From assembly GCA_950097015.1 (NCBI GenBank), contig CATNEN010000029.1, positions 6,405,501 to 6,469,500 on the forward strand: DNA of 64,000 nt, written 5' to 3'. Source of the stretch: Macrostomum hystrix (lineage: Eukaryota > Platyhelminthes > Macrostomidae). The notes beneath the pieces are model-generated. The model was not told the origin of the DNA. It saw only the letters and a program-made list of their open reading frames with translations, and did not search any database. Position 1 is the stretch's first letter; each line of letters starts with the position of its first letter. A program made the translations under genes and the position numbers. This document shows positions 45,881-58,200 of this stretch, piece by piece.

Positions 45881-46672
45881 ATTATATATAATAAGAACGC
45901 CAGAACAAGAGTAGATATTAAAAGTGAGCAGTACTGCTGAGCCGAACCAACCCGCATTGTTTTGAACACTCTCTTTTGGAGAATATAAAATTCAAGGAGT
46001 ATTTCGCGTCATGCTCATTTGCCCGTATAATTAAACTCGTCCTGTTCAACGCTAAAAAAACAATTACCAGAAATCTGTTTACAAGCAAATAAGTGACTCA
46101 TTTATTATTTTTCACATAATATATTTTGTGTACTTGGAAAATTGTAAAACACTGTAAAGGTTTGCCATTTTGAAGGACTTCAACAAGCCCAAAATAAAGG
46201 GAATAATCGATTTTTTTATCTTTATGAATTGAAAGGCCTCTAAGCCATATGTTTTAAAGCTTTTAATTCAATTTGTTTCAAAAAGTAGACAACCAGTTAC
46301 ACTAATATGCAGCTGAAATTCAATGGATGACATGCTTATGTAGATATGATGATAGCTTATGCACCATCTGGGTGTGACATATTTAATAGAGACACAACAT
46401 CTCTGTGCAAGGAACATTTCGTGAACATTCAGAGTTGTTGCTGTCAAATTCACAGGCGTTTGGACTGAAAGAATTTACAAAAATATGAAGGCTGCCTAGA
46501 GAGAGTGTTATTAAAGAAGTACTGTGTGTATACGCTCGGAGTATGAGTATCGAGTTTAACTGAAACATATAGAATACTATACGGAGACTACAAATAGTAA
46601 AACTTTTGTAGTCTAAAGTCTCTCTTGAGTAAGGTCGAGTCTTGAAAAAAATGTTCATATACATCTAAGGTT
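45881..46672. other. intergenic DNA between the convergent ETS genes
   Basis: AT-rich, no supported gene; holds the 3' flanks of both genes. Confidence 0.4.
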
Positions 46673-46678
46673 TTTATT
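46673..46678 (-). terminator. polyadenylation signal of the minus-strand ETS gene
   Basis: AATAAA on the minus strand, 86-91 bp downstream of the TGA at 46764. Confidence 0.5.
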
Positions 46679-46763
46679 TTTCATGGCATTCGAAAATTGA
46701 ACAAAATATAAATACTTCAAATTCCGCATGAAGCTACTGATGTAGTAGTATAAACTGATAGTG

Positions 46764-47495
46764 TCAGTGACTGTCGCTCTCCCTGACGATACCTTGGTCC
46801 ACCAGCTTCTTGTAGTAGCCACCCGGGTGGTTCTTCATAAACTTTCTCACCTCCGGGTGCTCCAGGTTGAAGGCAAAGTGCAGCCGGCGCCCCTTCACGG
46901 GGTCGGCGATCATTGTGCGGAAGTACTTGTTGCCGTCCCGTATCCAGTAGTCACGAACGCAGCGGCTCATCTTCTCGTAGCTCATGTTCTCATTCTCCTT
47001 GTACTGGCCCCAGCGTCTCGCAGCCTGGTTCACGTCTGTGAACTTAAAAACACCCCGATTGCACAGCTGATCCTCCACCCAGGCTAAGCAGGTGTGCCCG
47101 TCCAGCAGGTCCTGCAGCAGGAACTGCCAAAGCAGCAGTTTACCTTTTCGACGCTTTTTGTAAGGCTCCGACGAGGCCGGGGGCTGATCTGGAGCTGCCG
47201 ATGATGAAGACGCAGAGCTGGGCCCGTTTTCCGAGTGATCCGGCTCACCTGACACTTCCTCGTCAAGCTTGCGTTTTCGCACCTGTTCCTCGAGTCCCGA
47301 CGGCTGCTGCTCGGAGGAAGTGAAGCACAATGTTAGGCAGGGCTGAGCGCTTGTTCTGAAGTTGATTTCAATGCCAGGACAAGTTTTTATTTTCCTAATT
47401 GGCATAAAAATTTCATTGCCATATCAAAATGTTAATTATTAAGCTGAGCTACTGTAGTATTAACATACTGCTGCTGCTGCTGTTGCTGCTGCTGT

Positions 47496-47527
<32 letters not shown>

Positions 47528-49402
47528 GTGGTGCTGCTGCTGGTTGTAGCTGGCTGCAGCAGGATCGTAGGATGAACCAGCCGGAAATAAAGTTATATAA
47601 CCAGCGGATTGAGACAGCATTGGCGTTGGGAACCTTGGCAGCTGCTGATACGAGTGACTACTAGAGTTTGGATTGTCGATCATCATCGATCCAACCTGTT
47701 CGGAATCCAATACTGTAAAGGGAATTTGTGTTATATATTTAACAACAACTTAGGTTAAATATTAATCTCAACAGCTGTGCTTTTTTGCGAAAAACATCAG
47801 CATAGTGAAGAATGAGTAAGAACGTGCAGTGCTATGCCAACATTTTCATGTTAAAATGGCAGTGAGTAATTCTTAGCACTAAGGCAATCCAGAAAGTCCA
47901 ATTTTAAAGCTACAGTTAAGTCTATGCAAAGTCTAGACAAGACGTCTTAGACACACATGGAACTATGCAAATGGATTAGTTAGTTTAATAAAGAATAAGC
48001 AGCAAGTAAGACGCAGCCATAAGTTTAAAGACATACGGCTGGCGCTGAGGATCTGGTATGCCTGCCCTGGAAAAGTAAGAAAATCTGAAATTAAGGTTTA
48101 GCGCACGGGCAGTGAGTGTATGTAGCGGCTTGGCCTATCAAATCCTCAATGGCACTCCCCAAATCCTCAGTAGTGGCACTCCCCAAATCCTCAGTAGTGG
48201 CACTCCCCAAATCCTCAGTAGTCCACTGCCCAAATCCTCAGTAGTGGCACTGCCCAAATCCTCAGTAGTGGTACTCCCCAAATCCTCAGTAGTGGCACTC
48301 CCCAAATCCTCAGTAGTGGCACTCCCCAAATCCTCAGTAGTGGCACTCTCCAAATCCTCAGTAGTGGTACTGCTCAAATCCTCAGTAGTGGCACTCCCCA
48401 AATCCTCAGTAGTGGCACTCCCCAAATCCTCAGTAGTGGCACTGCCCAAATCCTCAGTAGTGGCACTCTCCAAATCCTCAGTAGTGGTACTGCTCAAATC
48501 CTCAGTAGTGGCACTCCCCAAATCCTCAGTAGTGGCACTCCCCAAATCCTCAGTAGTGGCACTGCCCAAATCCTCAGTAGTGGCACTCTCCAAATCCTCA
48601 GTAGTGGTACTGCTCAAATCCTCAGTAGTGGCACTCCCCAAATCCTCAGTAGTGGCACTGCCCAAATCCTCAGTAGTGGCACTCCCCAAATCCTCAGTAG
48701 TGGCACTGCCCAAATCCTCAGTAGTGGCACTCCCCAAATCCTCAGTAGTGGCACTGCCCAAATCCTCAGTAGTGGCACTCCCCAAATCCTCAGTAGTGGT
48801 ACTGCTCAAATCCTCAGTAGTGGCACTCCCCAAATCCTCAGTAGTGGCACTGCCCAAATCCTCAGTAGTGGCACTCCCCAAATCCTCAGTAGTGGCACTC
48901 TCCAAATCCTCAGTAGTGGTACTGCTCAAATCCTCAGTAGTGGCACTCCCCAAATCCTCAGTAGTGGCACTGCCCAAATCCTCAGTAGTGGCACTCCCCA
49001 AATCCTCAGTAGTGGCACTGCCCAAATCCTCAGTAGTGGCACTCTCCAAATCCTCAGTAGTGGTACTGCTCAAATCCTCAGTAGTGGCACTCCCCAAATC
49101 CTCAGTAGTGGCACTCCCCAAATCCTCAGTAGTGGCACTCCCCAACCCCCCAAAAATCCTGCCTGTTGGAGTAGTTCCCCTTGATCACAATATGGGGATC
49201 AAAATCACGACACCGTAGGAAAGAAAGAACAAAATAGGTCAAGGGCAAAAAGTAGGAAGATAATGACGATTCACAACTCACAAACAGATTCTTCAAACTG
49301 CGGATCTGCGGACACCGCATCGACTCTGTCTAACCCAAGTGACTGCTCGTCTGTTTCAACCAGTTCACAGTTAGACAAGTCGACTGTCGGCTTTGTCTTC
49401 AT
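46764..49402 (-). CDS. polyglutamine ETS-domain transcription factor (4 exons, about 314 aa)
   Basis: Second nuclear ETS regulator. Exons 49402-49282 (starts MKTKPTVDLSNCELVETDEQ), a 30-bp microexon 48066-48037, 47712-47465, and 47309-46764. Phases join cleanly (1, 1, 0), though the exon 3 end could instead be 47454 and the exon 4 start 47306. A polyglutamine run of about 30 ends exon 3. A basic signal PYKKRRKGK precedes the ETS domain (about 190-285): LLLWQFLLQDLL, GVFKFTDVNQAARRWG and recognition helix MSYEKMSRCVRDYW with both arginines. It resembles the ESE group by eye. Intron 1 contains a 1-kb minisatellite. A poly(A) signal lies at 46673-46678, about 90 bp past the stop. Confidence 0.83.
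48135..49145. repeat. 24-bp minisatellite in intron 1 of the minus-strand ETS gene
   Basis: About 42 units of CAGTAGTGGCACTCCCCAAA followed by TCCT, with recurrent variants (CTGCCC, CTCTCC, GTACTGCTC) in repeating order. Its long frames on both strands are artefacts. It shares its unit with the array at 34330-34435. Confidence 0.95.
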
Positions 49403-50859
49403 GCTGACGAGTACTGCTGTCGCATCGGTGAGGTTGCGATTAGCGATTACTTTTATTCTAAGCCAGCTGTAGCTAGGCCAATTCAGATAAAGCTTTCGAG
49501 CTATAACCGCCGGCAGTACGAATAATAAAGAAAAACATTAGAAAATGGAAGAAAGAGAAGCCATTGGTTGCAAGTTAGTAGATAGGCTATATGGCTATCT
49601 GTAGAGCATCCGATAAGACTACAATACACTGCTCCGAAGGTCGGCAGCGACCCCCTGGACACAGCAGTGCGCTAAGACCACCTCCCTACCTTTACTTGTC
49701 CTCTTTAGATCTGTCGGGTATTTTTTTTACCACAGAGATAGAGATATGGGGAGAGGGGTGAAGCCTGAGCGCAGTAGTATTTGGAAACGAGTGCGTTAAG
49801 TGTCAGTGCGGTGATACCCGGATGCCAGTTGCTAGCCATCCACTATGCGAGTATAAGCTACTTGAGCGTACTGAAATGCAGCGACTAATACTAGCCTTGA
49901 GCACATATACCAGTGCCCCGAGTCTGAGAATACCTGCATGCAGCTAATTATCTCAAGCTGATTGGTCTCTACACAACAGAATACAGACCCCACTAGAAGG
50001 CTATAGGGGGAGAGAGAACAGGCAAATTAATAAAGAAGTGGCAGATCCTTGTTGCTGAGAGAGCGAGCCCAATGCTTGTATAATTTCTAAATTATATAAT
50101 TATTTTCATTTGCTTCTCAGTATTTGAGTCATTCTCTAGGCCAATGCGGATGCGCAGACAGAAAGTCAGTTAGTCTGTAGAAACAGAACTAACTGCAGTC
50201 AATAATTTGTGACCTTTATGATAAAGCGATCTGGCGTGTCCCTTCAAAACTGTCGTGAGAATTAATTCTTAGAAATACGTATAAAGTGACAGATTACTCA
50301 ATCTTAACTAATTGCGGACAAAGTTTCTAACTTCGGGGGAGGCCAGAGACTAATTGTGTCATTTTGATTTCCCGTGCGAAGATGAGAATGTTGTGTTGTT
50401 TTGCTTTTTTATTTACCTACAAGAATAGACAAAGCAAAGACGCTAGCTAGGCGTAGCCAAATAAACAGCTGCTAGGGGTCTGCTGCTAAAAGTAATTCTT
50501 CATTATTGTTGTAAATATTTTTCCTGCGCGAACAATACTCAGCGCAATAGGCGCGGGCTCTCAAATAACATCAGGGTTAAAAAAAACTTAAGAGCTCACC
50601 CCATGTGCTTAGTGCAGATTCTTCTGAGAATAGTCTGAGAAACTCTAGGAGTTCAGCAATTAGAATATATCTTAGACCTCAACTTGAAATGCACTTTATT
50701 AGCTAATATTGTATATACGATGGTCTAGCTATTAGCATAAGCGAATGTAGCAGATATAGTAACAGCAGGGACAGACCATAGTATAGCAGTTATAATTTTA
50801 CTAGGATAATGGCGAGTTAGAGATGAAACTCTAGCTAGAATAGCCAGAATCGCATTTAT
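49403..50859. other. 5' flank of the minus-strand ETS gene
   Basis: No open frame of note on either strand; runs into the 25-bp satellite. Confidence 0.4.
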
Positions 50860-53800
50860 GGGACCAAAGCTAGAATCGCAGCTAGAAACCATAGCTAGAA
50901 TCGCAGTTAGAAACCATAGATAGAATCGCAGCTAGAAACCATAGCTAGAATCGCAGCTAGAAACCATAGCTAGAATCGCAGTTAGAAACCATAGCTAGAA
51001 TCGCAGCTAGAAACCATAGCTAGAATCGCAGTTAGAAACCATAGCTAGAATCGCAGCTAGAAACCATAGCTAGAATCGCAGTTAGAAACCATAGCTAGAA
51101 TCGCAGTTAGAAACCATAGCTATAATCGCAGCAAGAAGCCGTAGCTAGAATCGCAGTTAGAAACCATAGCTAGAATTCGCAGCAAGAAGCCGTAGCTAGA
51201 ATCGCAGCTAGAAACCATAGCTAGAATCGCAGTTAGAAACCATAGCTAGAATCGCAGCTAGAAACCATAGCTAGAATCGCAGTTAGAAACCATAGCTAGA
51301 ATCGCAGCTAGAAACCATAGCTAGAATCGCAGTTAGAAACCATAGCTAGAATCGCAGTTAGAAACCATAGCTATAATCGCAGCAAGAAGCCGTAGCTAGA
51401 ATCGCAGTTAGAAACCATAGCTAGAATTCGCAGCAAGAAGCCGTAGCTAGAATCGCAGCTAGAAACCATAGCTAGAATCGCAGATAGAAACAATAGCTAG
51501 AATCGCAGTTAGAAACCATAGCTAGAATCGCAGCAAGAAGCCGTAGCTAGAATCGCAGTTAGAAACCATAGCTAGAATCGCAGTTAGAAACCATAGCTAG
51601 AATCGCAGCTAGACACCATAGCTAGAATCGCAGCTAGACACTATAGCTATAATCGCAGCCAGAAACCATATAGCTAGAATCGCAGCTAGAAACCATAGCT
51701 AGAATCGCAGCTAGAAACCATAGCTAGAATCGCAGCAAGAAGCCTTAGCTAGAATCGCTGTTAGAAACCATAGCAAGAATCGCAGCTAGAAACCATAGCT
51801 AGAATCGCAGCAAGAAACCATAGCTAGAATCGCAGCTAGACACCATAGCTAGAATCGCAGCTAGAAACCTTAGCTAGAATCGCAGCTGGAAACCATAGCT
51901 AGAATCGCAGCCAGAAACCATAGCTAGAATCGCAGCTAGAAACCATAGCTAGAATCGCAGCAAGAAGCCGTAGCTAGAATCGCAGTTAGAAACCATAGCT
52001 AGAATCGCAGTTAGAAACCATAGCTAGAATCGCAGCTAGACACCATAGCTAGAATCGCAGCTAGACACTATAGCTATAATCGCAGCCAGAAACCATATAG
52101 CTAGAATCGCAGCTAGAAACCATAGCTAGAATCGCAGCTAGAAACCATAGCTATAATCGCAGCAAGAAGCCGTAGCTAGAATCGCAGCCAGAAACCATAG
52201 CTAGAATCGCAGCTAGAAACCATAGCTAGAATCGCAGCAAGAAGCCGTAGCTAGAATCGCTGTTAGAAACCATAGCAAGAATCGCAGCTAGAAACCATAG
52301 CTAGAATCGCAGCAAGAAGCCGTAGCTAGAATCGCAGCTAGAAACCATAGCTAGAATCGCAGCTAGAAACCATAGCTAGAATCGCAGCTAGAAACCATAG
52401 CTAGAATCGCAGTTAGAAACCATAGCTAGAATCGCAGCAAGAAGCCGTAGCAAGAATCAGAGCTAGAAACCATAGCTAGAATCGCAGCTAGAAACCATAG
52501 CTAGAATCGCAGCTAGACACTATAGCTATAATCGCAGCCAGAAACCATATAGCTAGAATCGCAGCTAGAAACCATAGCTAGAATCGCAGCAAGAAGCCGT
52601 AGCTAGAATCGCAGCTAGAAACCATAGCTAGAATCGCAGCTAGAAACCATAGCTAGAATCGCAGCAAGAAACCATAGCTAGAATCGCAGCTAGAAACAGT
52701 AGCTAGAATCGCAGCTAGAAGCCGTAGCTAGAATCGCAGCAAGAAACCATAGCTAGAATCGCAACAAGAAGCCGTAGCTAGAATCGCAGCTAGAAACCTT
52801 AGCTAGAATCGCAGCTAGAAACCATAGCTAGAATCGCAGCAAGAAACCATAGCTAGAATCGCAGCTAGAAACCATAGCTAGAATCGCAGCAAGAAGCCGT
52901 AGCTAGAATCACAGCTAGAAACCATAGCTAGAATCGCAGCTAGAAACCATAGCTAGAATCGCAGCTAGAAACCATAGCTAGAATCGCAGCCAGAAACCAT
53001 AGCTAGAATCGCAGCTAGAAACCATAGCTAGAATCGCAGCTAGAAACCATAGCTAGAATCGCAGCTAGAAACCATAGCTAGAATCGCAGCAAGAAGCCGT
53101 AGCTAGAATCGCAGCTAGAAACCATAGCTATAATCGCAGCCAGAAACCATAGCTAGAATCGCAGCAAGAAATCATAGCTATAATCGCAGCCAGAAACCAT
53201 AGCTAGAATCGCAGCAAGAAACCATAGCTAGAATCGCAGCTAGAAACCATAGCTAGAATCGCAGCCAGAAACCATAGCTAGAATCGCAGCTAGACACCAT
53301 AGCTAGAATCGCAGCTAGAAACCATAGCTAGAATCGCAGCCAGAAACCATAGCTAGAATCGCAGCTAGAAACCATAGCTAGAATCGCAGCAAGAAGCCGT
53401 AGCTAGAATCGCAGCTAGAAACCATAGCTAGAATCGCAGCTAGAAACCATAGCTAGAATCGCAGTTAGAAACCATAGCTAGAATCGCAGCTGGAAACCAT
53501 AGCTAGAATCGCAGCTAGAAACCATAGCTAGAATCGCAGCAAGAAACCATAGCTAGAATCGCAGCTAGAAACCATAGCTAGAATCGCAGCAAGAAGCCGT
53601 AGCTAGAATCGCAGCTAGAAACCATAGCTAGAATCGCAGCTAGAAACCATAGCTAGAATCGCAGCTAGAAACCATAGCTAGAATCGCAGCCAGAAACCAT
53701 AGCTAGAATCGCAGCTAGAAACCATAGCTAGAATCGCAGCTAGAAACCATAGCTAGAATCGCAGCTAGAAACCATAGCTAGAATCGCAGCAAGAAGCCGT

Positions 53801-54318
53801 AGCTAGAATCGCAGCTAGAAACCATAGCTATAATCGCAGCCAGAAACCATAGCTAGAATCGCAGCAAGAAATCATAGCTATAATCGCAGCCAGAAACCAT
53901 AGCTAGAATCGCAGCAAGAAACCATAGCTAGAATCGCAGCTAGAAACCATAGCTAGAATCGCAGCCAGAAACCATAGCTAGAATCGCAGCTAGACACCAT
54001 AGCTAGAATCGCAGCTAGAAACCATAGCTAGAATCGCAGCCAGAAACCATAGCTAGAATCGCAGCTAGAAACCATAGCTAGAATCGCAGCAAGAAGCCGT
54101 AGCTAGAATCGCAGCTAGAAACCATAGCTAGAATCGCAGCTAGAAACCATAGCTAGAATCGCAGTTAGAAACCATAGCTAGAATCGCAGCTGGAAACCAT
54201 AGCTAGAATCGCAGCTAGACACCATAGCTAGAATCGCAGCTAGAAACCTTAGCTAGAATCGCAGCTGGAAACCATAGCTAGAATTGCAGCAAGAAGCCGT
54301 AGCAAGAATCAGAGCTAG
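50860..54318. repeat. 25-bp minisatellite, about 138 units, with higher-order structure
   Basis: Unit GCAGCTAGAAACCATAGCTA followed by GAATC, with marked variants (CAAGAAGCCGT, TTAGAAACC, CCAGAAACC). Variant order repeats with periods near 250 bp (51173 and 51424) and 700 bp (53091 and 53791). No open frame. It lies downstream of the STIM 3' end. Confidence 0.96.
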
Positions 54319-54559
54319 TTGGGAGTGTTGTTATTTTGCTAATTGAAATCCTCATATTTTTGTAATTATTTACCATTTTGACATAATTTTATGCACCATA
54401 CTACTCGTGCGTAGAAGCACATATTAGTAATAAGGAGACAATAAAAAGGGAAAAGAGGAGAATTAAGGAAATAAGTCGAAACCTTTTTAACAAACGGGGA
54501 GAACTTTTATAATCGGAAAATAATTAAAATAAGATTTTTTGTAGGAATCTGGAAATAAA

Positions 54560-54565
54560 TTTATT
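54560..54565 (-). terminator. polyadenylation signal of the STIM gene
   Basis: AATAAA on the minus strand about 145 bp past the stop. Another AATAAA overlaps the TAA stop itself (54707-54712). Confidence 0.45.
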
Positions 54566-54707
54566 ATGCAATGAAGCTAGTTTGAAATCAATGGAATGAA
54601 TTTGGCACTAGAGTTAGTTCTGATATTATAGAACTACTCCGGTTCATGGTTGCATGTGTACTGGTTCAGTGTTATCCAAACTGCTGTCAGTGAAAGTTTG
54701 GCATAAT

Positions 54708-55250
54708 TTATTTCGACTTGCTGCCACTAACTGGGCTGAAATACTTCAGCAGCTTCACACTGCGTCGTTTACGACCTAAAGGCGACGACGTAGATGCCGT
54801 TGCTATGGATGCGGTTGTCATGGAAGCGGTCGCTATTGAAGCCGTCGTCACGGTCGCTGTTGTCATGGCCAAGGTTGTGACAGTTGTTGTTACTGATGAT
54901 ATCGGCGTGGTTGCTAAGGGAGCTGCTACAATCGATGATGTTGCCATGGAGGATGCGGTTGCTAAGGACGCGCTACTAGTATGTTCGCTAGTTAACTGCC
55001 GTTGAGATGGTTGCCAGGTGAGTCCGGTCTGCTCCTCCGCGGCTTGGGCTGCGTCCTCGGCTGCCACCGACAAATCGCCAGTGTCCGCTTCGTGCCTGTC
55101 CAAAATGGAAGCGGCGCATCACAGACACTGCAGGCTTTCCTACAATGACCTACTACTCTTAATTCTGAAAACAGCTCGCCAAAATAACTCGAGATAACGC
55201 ACTCTAGCGGCACGTTGAAGACAACATCTTTGCTAGCTGTGAGTGGTGAC

Positions 55251-55297
<47 letters not shown>

Positions 55298-58200
55298 ACC
55301 AGACAACGATGGTTGGCTCCGGCGTCTCAGCTCGGATGTCTCAGCCTCCCTCAGCGCCTGTTTCGAGTCCGCTAAGAGGCAAAAAAGCGAAAAAGGTATA
55401 CTCAAGCCGAGAGGTTTCAGTTGTTGTTAATGTCAGAGGTTGAGTACATAGATGAGAATAGTGAACAGAGAGCTCTGAGCAGTAATGCTTTTGCCCTTGG
55501 TACCGACGTCCCGAGCTCGAATCCGCACAGCCAGGCCACACACATTTGCGGCTTGTCGCCATTGAGGGTCAACCCACAAGGCACAGTGAGAGTGCGTGTG
55601 TGAGCTCGAGTTATGGAGTCATTGGAAAGGGCAGAACTGCCTCCTCGCAGGCTCCGGGCCTAGTGTCACAAAATGATGGGGCCCGTAGCCCTCCAGCCAA
55701 AATTGGCATCAGCTAGCAGCCAGAATTCTGAATTACCCAGAATTCTGCCCAGTCCAATCGATGGAACGCTGTTACCTGAAAGTTAAAAATGTGCAGAGAA
55801 ATACGAAATTCTCGTCAGCAATGAGCACACAACTCAACCGTTGGAAGAACTCACGCTTCACTGGCAACTTGCGCAGCTGATTCGCGATCTCTTCCCTCGC
55901 TTCCTGGCTGATCAGAGAAGAATTCGCCGATGTCATCGGAGACACTGGAGTCGCCGACGAAATGGTGGCCGCGTCCAAGGTGCTCGCCGACTCGTTGGAT
56001 GGCGGAGCCGCGGAGTTGTGGACCTTGCTGAGAGCTGCCGCTGCGGGGAAGCGAATAGCAGACATCGATTTTATCATACATCGGAAAATCGAAAAAAATG
56101 ATCTCGGAAATCAAGCATCAGATTTAATACGGAAATATTTTTCGTATAAGTCATATCGATAACCTGATATTAAAAATTTATATTCAGATATAGAAAATCG
56201 ATAATCAGATATAGAAAATCAATATTCAGAGAAGGAAAATTGATAATCAGATCTGGAAAATCGATAATCAGATATAGAGAATCGATAATCAGATACGGAA
56301 AATCGATAATCAGATACGGAAAATCGATAATCAGATACGGAAAATTGATAATCAGATCTGGAAAATCGATAATCAGATACGGAAAATTGATAATCAGATA
56401 CGGAAAATTGATAATCAGAACTAGAAAATCGATAATCAGATATAGAAAATCGATAATCAGATACTGCAAATCGATAATCACACACTGAAAGTCTATAATA
56501 GCATATCTAATATCCGAGGAATCGGATGTCAAAAATGGGTTGCAGATTTCTGAAATAGTCAAATCAGTGAGTATGAGCATGCACTCAAACCGCATTACCG
56601 TTCTCCATGGCCAGTCGCCTCATGCTGGTCTCCGTGGCTGTCTTGAGCTTCCAGCGCACCGCGTAGGACCGAATGTTGTCTGCAATTGGAGCGCGCGAGA
56701 ATTCGAATGCGCTTTCGATGCTACTGCTGCTGTCTCGCCCCAGTAGGTAAATGAGAACATCGTTTTAGTGATATGCTTTAAAAGGAATCTAATTTTTTAC
56801 TGAAATCCAAAATTTCCTAAAATCCTAAATTTCCTAAAATCATAAATTTCATAAAATCCTAAATTTCCTAAAATCCTAAATTGCATAAAATCCTAAATTT
56901 CATAAAATCCTAAATTTCCTAAAAATCCTAAATTTCATAAAATCCTAAACTGCATAAAATCCTAAATTTCATAAATTCCTAAACTGCATAAAATCCTAAA
57001 TTTCCTAAAAATCCTAAATTGCAAAAAATCACAAATTTACTGAAATCCTAAATTTCCTAAAATCCCGAAACTTCTGAAATCACAAATTTCCTAATATACC
57101 AATGTTTCTAAAAATCCCAATTTCCATGAAATCATCATTCTCTAGTTCCTATGTCACGAAAGGCCAAAGGTGACGTACCGAAAGTTCGTATAGGTATGGG
57201 AGGCTGCATCAACTTGGGAATGATTTCAAAGCCCATGAGCTCCTCAACACGAGACCAGCGCTGGATTCGCTCCTGAATGTCCAGCTTGACATTGTCAGCG
57301 AAGTCTCTGGAGGCGAGTGATTTTGAGCAACACGATGAACACCAAAAATGCTAATATTATAGCATTCATAAAATTTACTTAGCCGTGACAATCTCCTGCT
57401 CGACGTGGTTGATCATATCAGTAAGATTGAATGCGCTGCGGAAAATGCCCAGAACCGTGTACTGCTTGCGGAGCAGCTTCTGCAACTGGAGCGTTCGGGT
57501 GCGGGAATCGAAGATAATATGTCAGGAATCGAAGATAATATATTAGGAATCGAAGATAATATGTCAGGAATCTAAGATAATATGTTAGGAATCGAAGAAA
57601 ATATGTCAGGAATCGAAGATAATATGTCAGGAATCGAAGATAATATGTTAGGAATCGAAGATAATATGTTAGGAATCGAAGATAATATGTTAGGAATCGA
57701 AGATAATATGTCAGGAATCGAAGATAATATGTCAGGAATCGAAGATATTCGGAATCGAAGATAGGATTACGGGAATCGAAGATAGGATTATAGGAATCGA
57801 AGATAGGATTATAGGAATCGAAGATAGGATTATAGGAATCGAAGATAGGATTATGGGACTCAAGAATAGGGTTACGGTAATCGAAGATAGGATTATGTAA
57901 ATCGAATATATGTTTATGGGAATCGAAGATAGAATATCGGGAATCGAAGATAGGATCACGGTAATCGAAGATAGGATTATAGGAATCGAAGATAGGATTA
58001 TAGGAATCGAAGATAGGATTATGGGACTCAAGAATAGGATTACGGTAATCGAAGATAGGATTATAGGAATCGAAGATTAAGGGAATCGAATATAGAATTA
58101 TGGTAATCGAATATACAATTACGGGAATCGAAGATAGGATTATGGAAATCGAATATATGTTTATGGGAATCGAAGATAGAATTACGGGAATCGAAGATAG

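Noticed and set aside
48112-49218. 368- and 335-codon frames over the 24-bp array
   Set aside because: Repeat artefacts inside intron 1 of an ETS gene.
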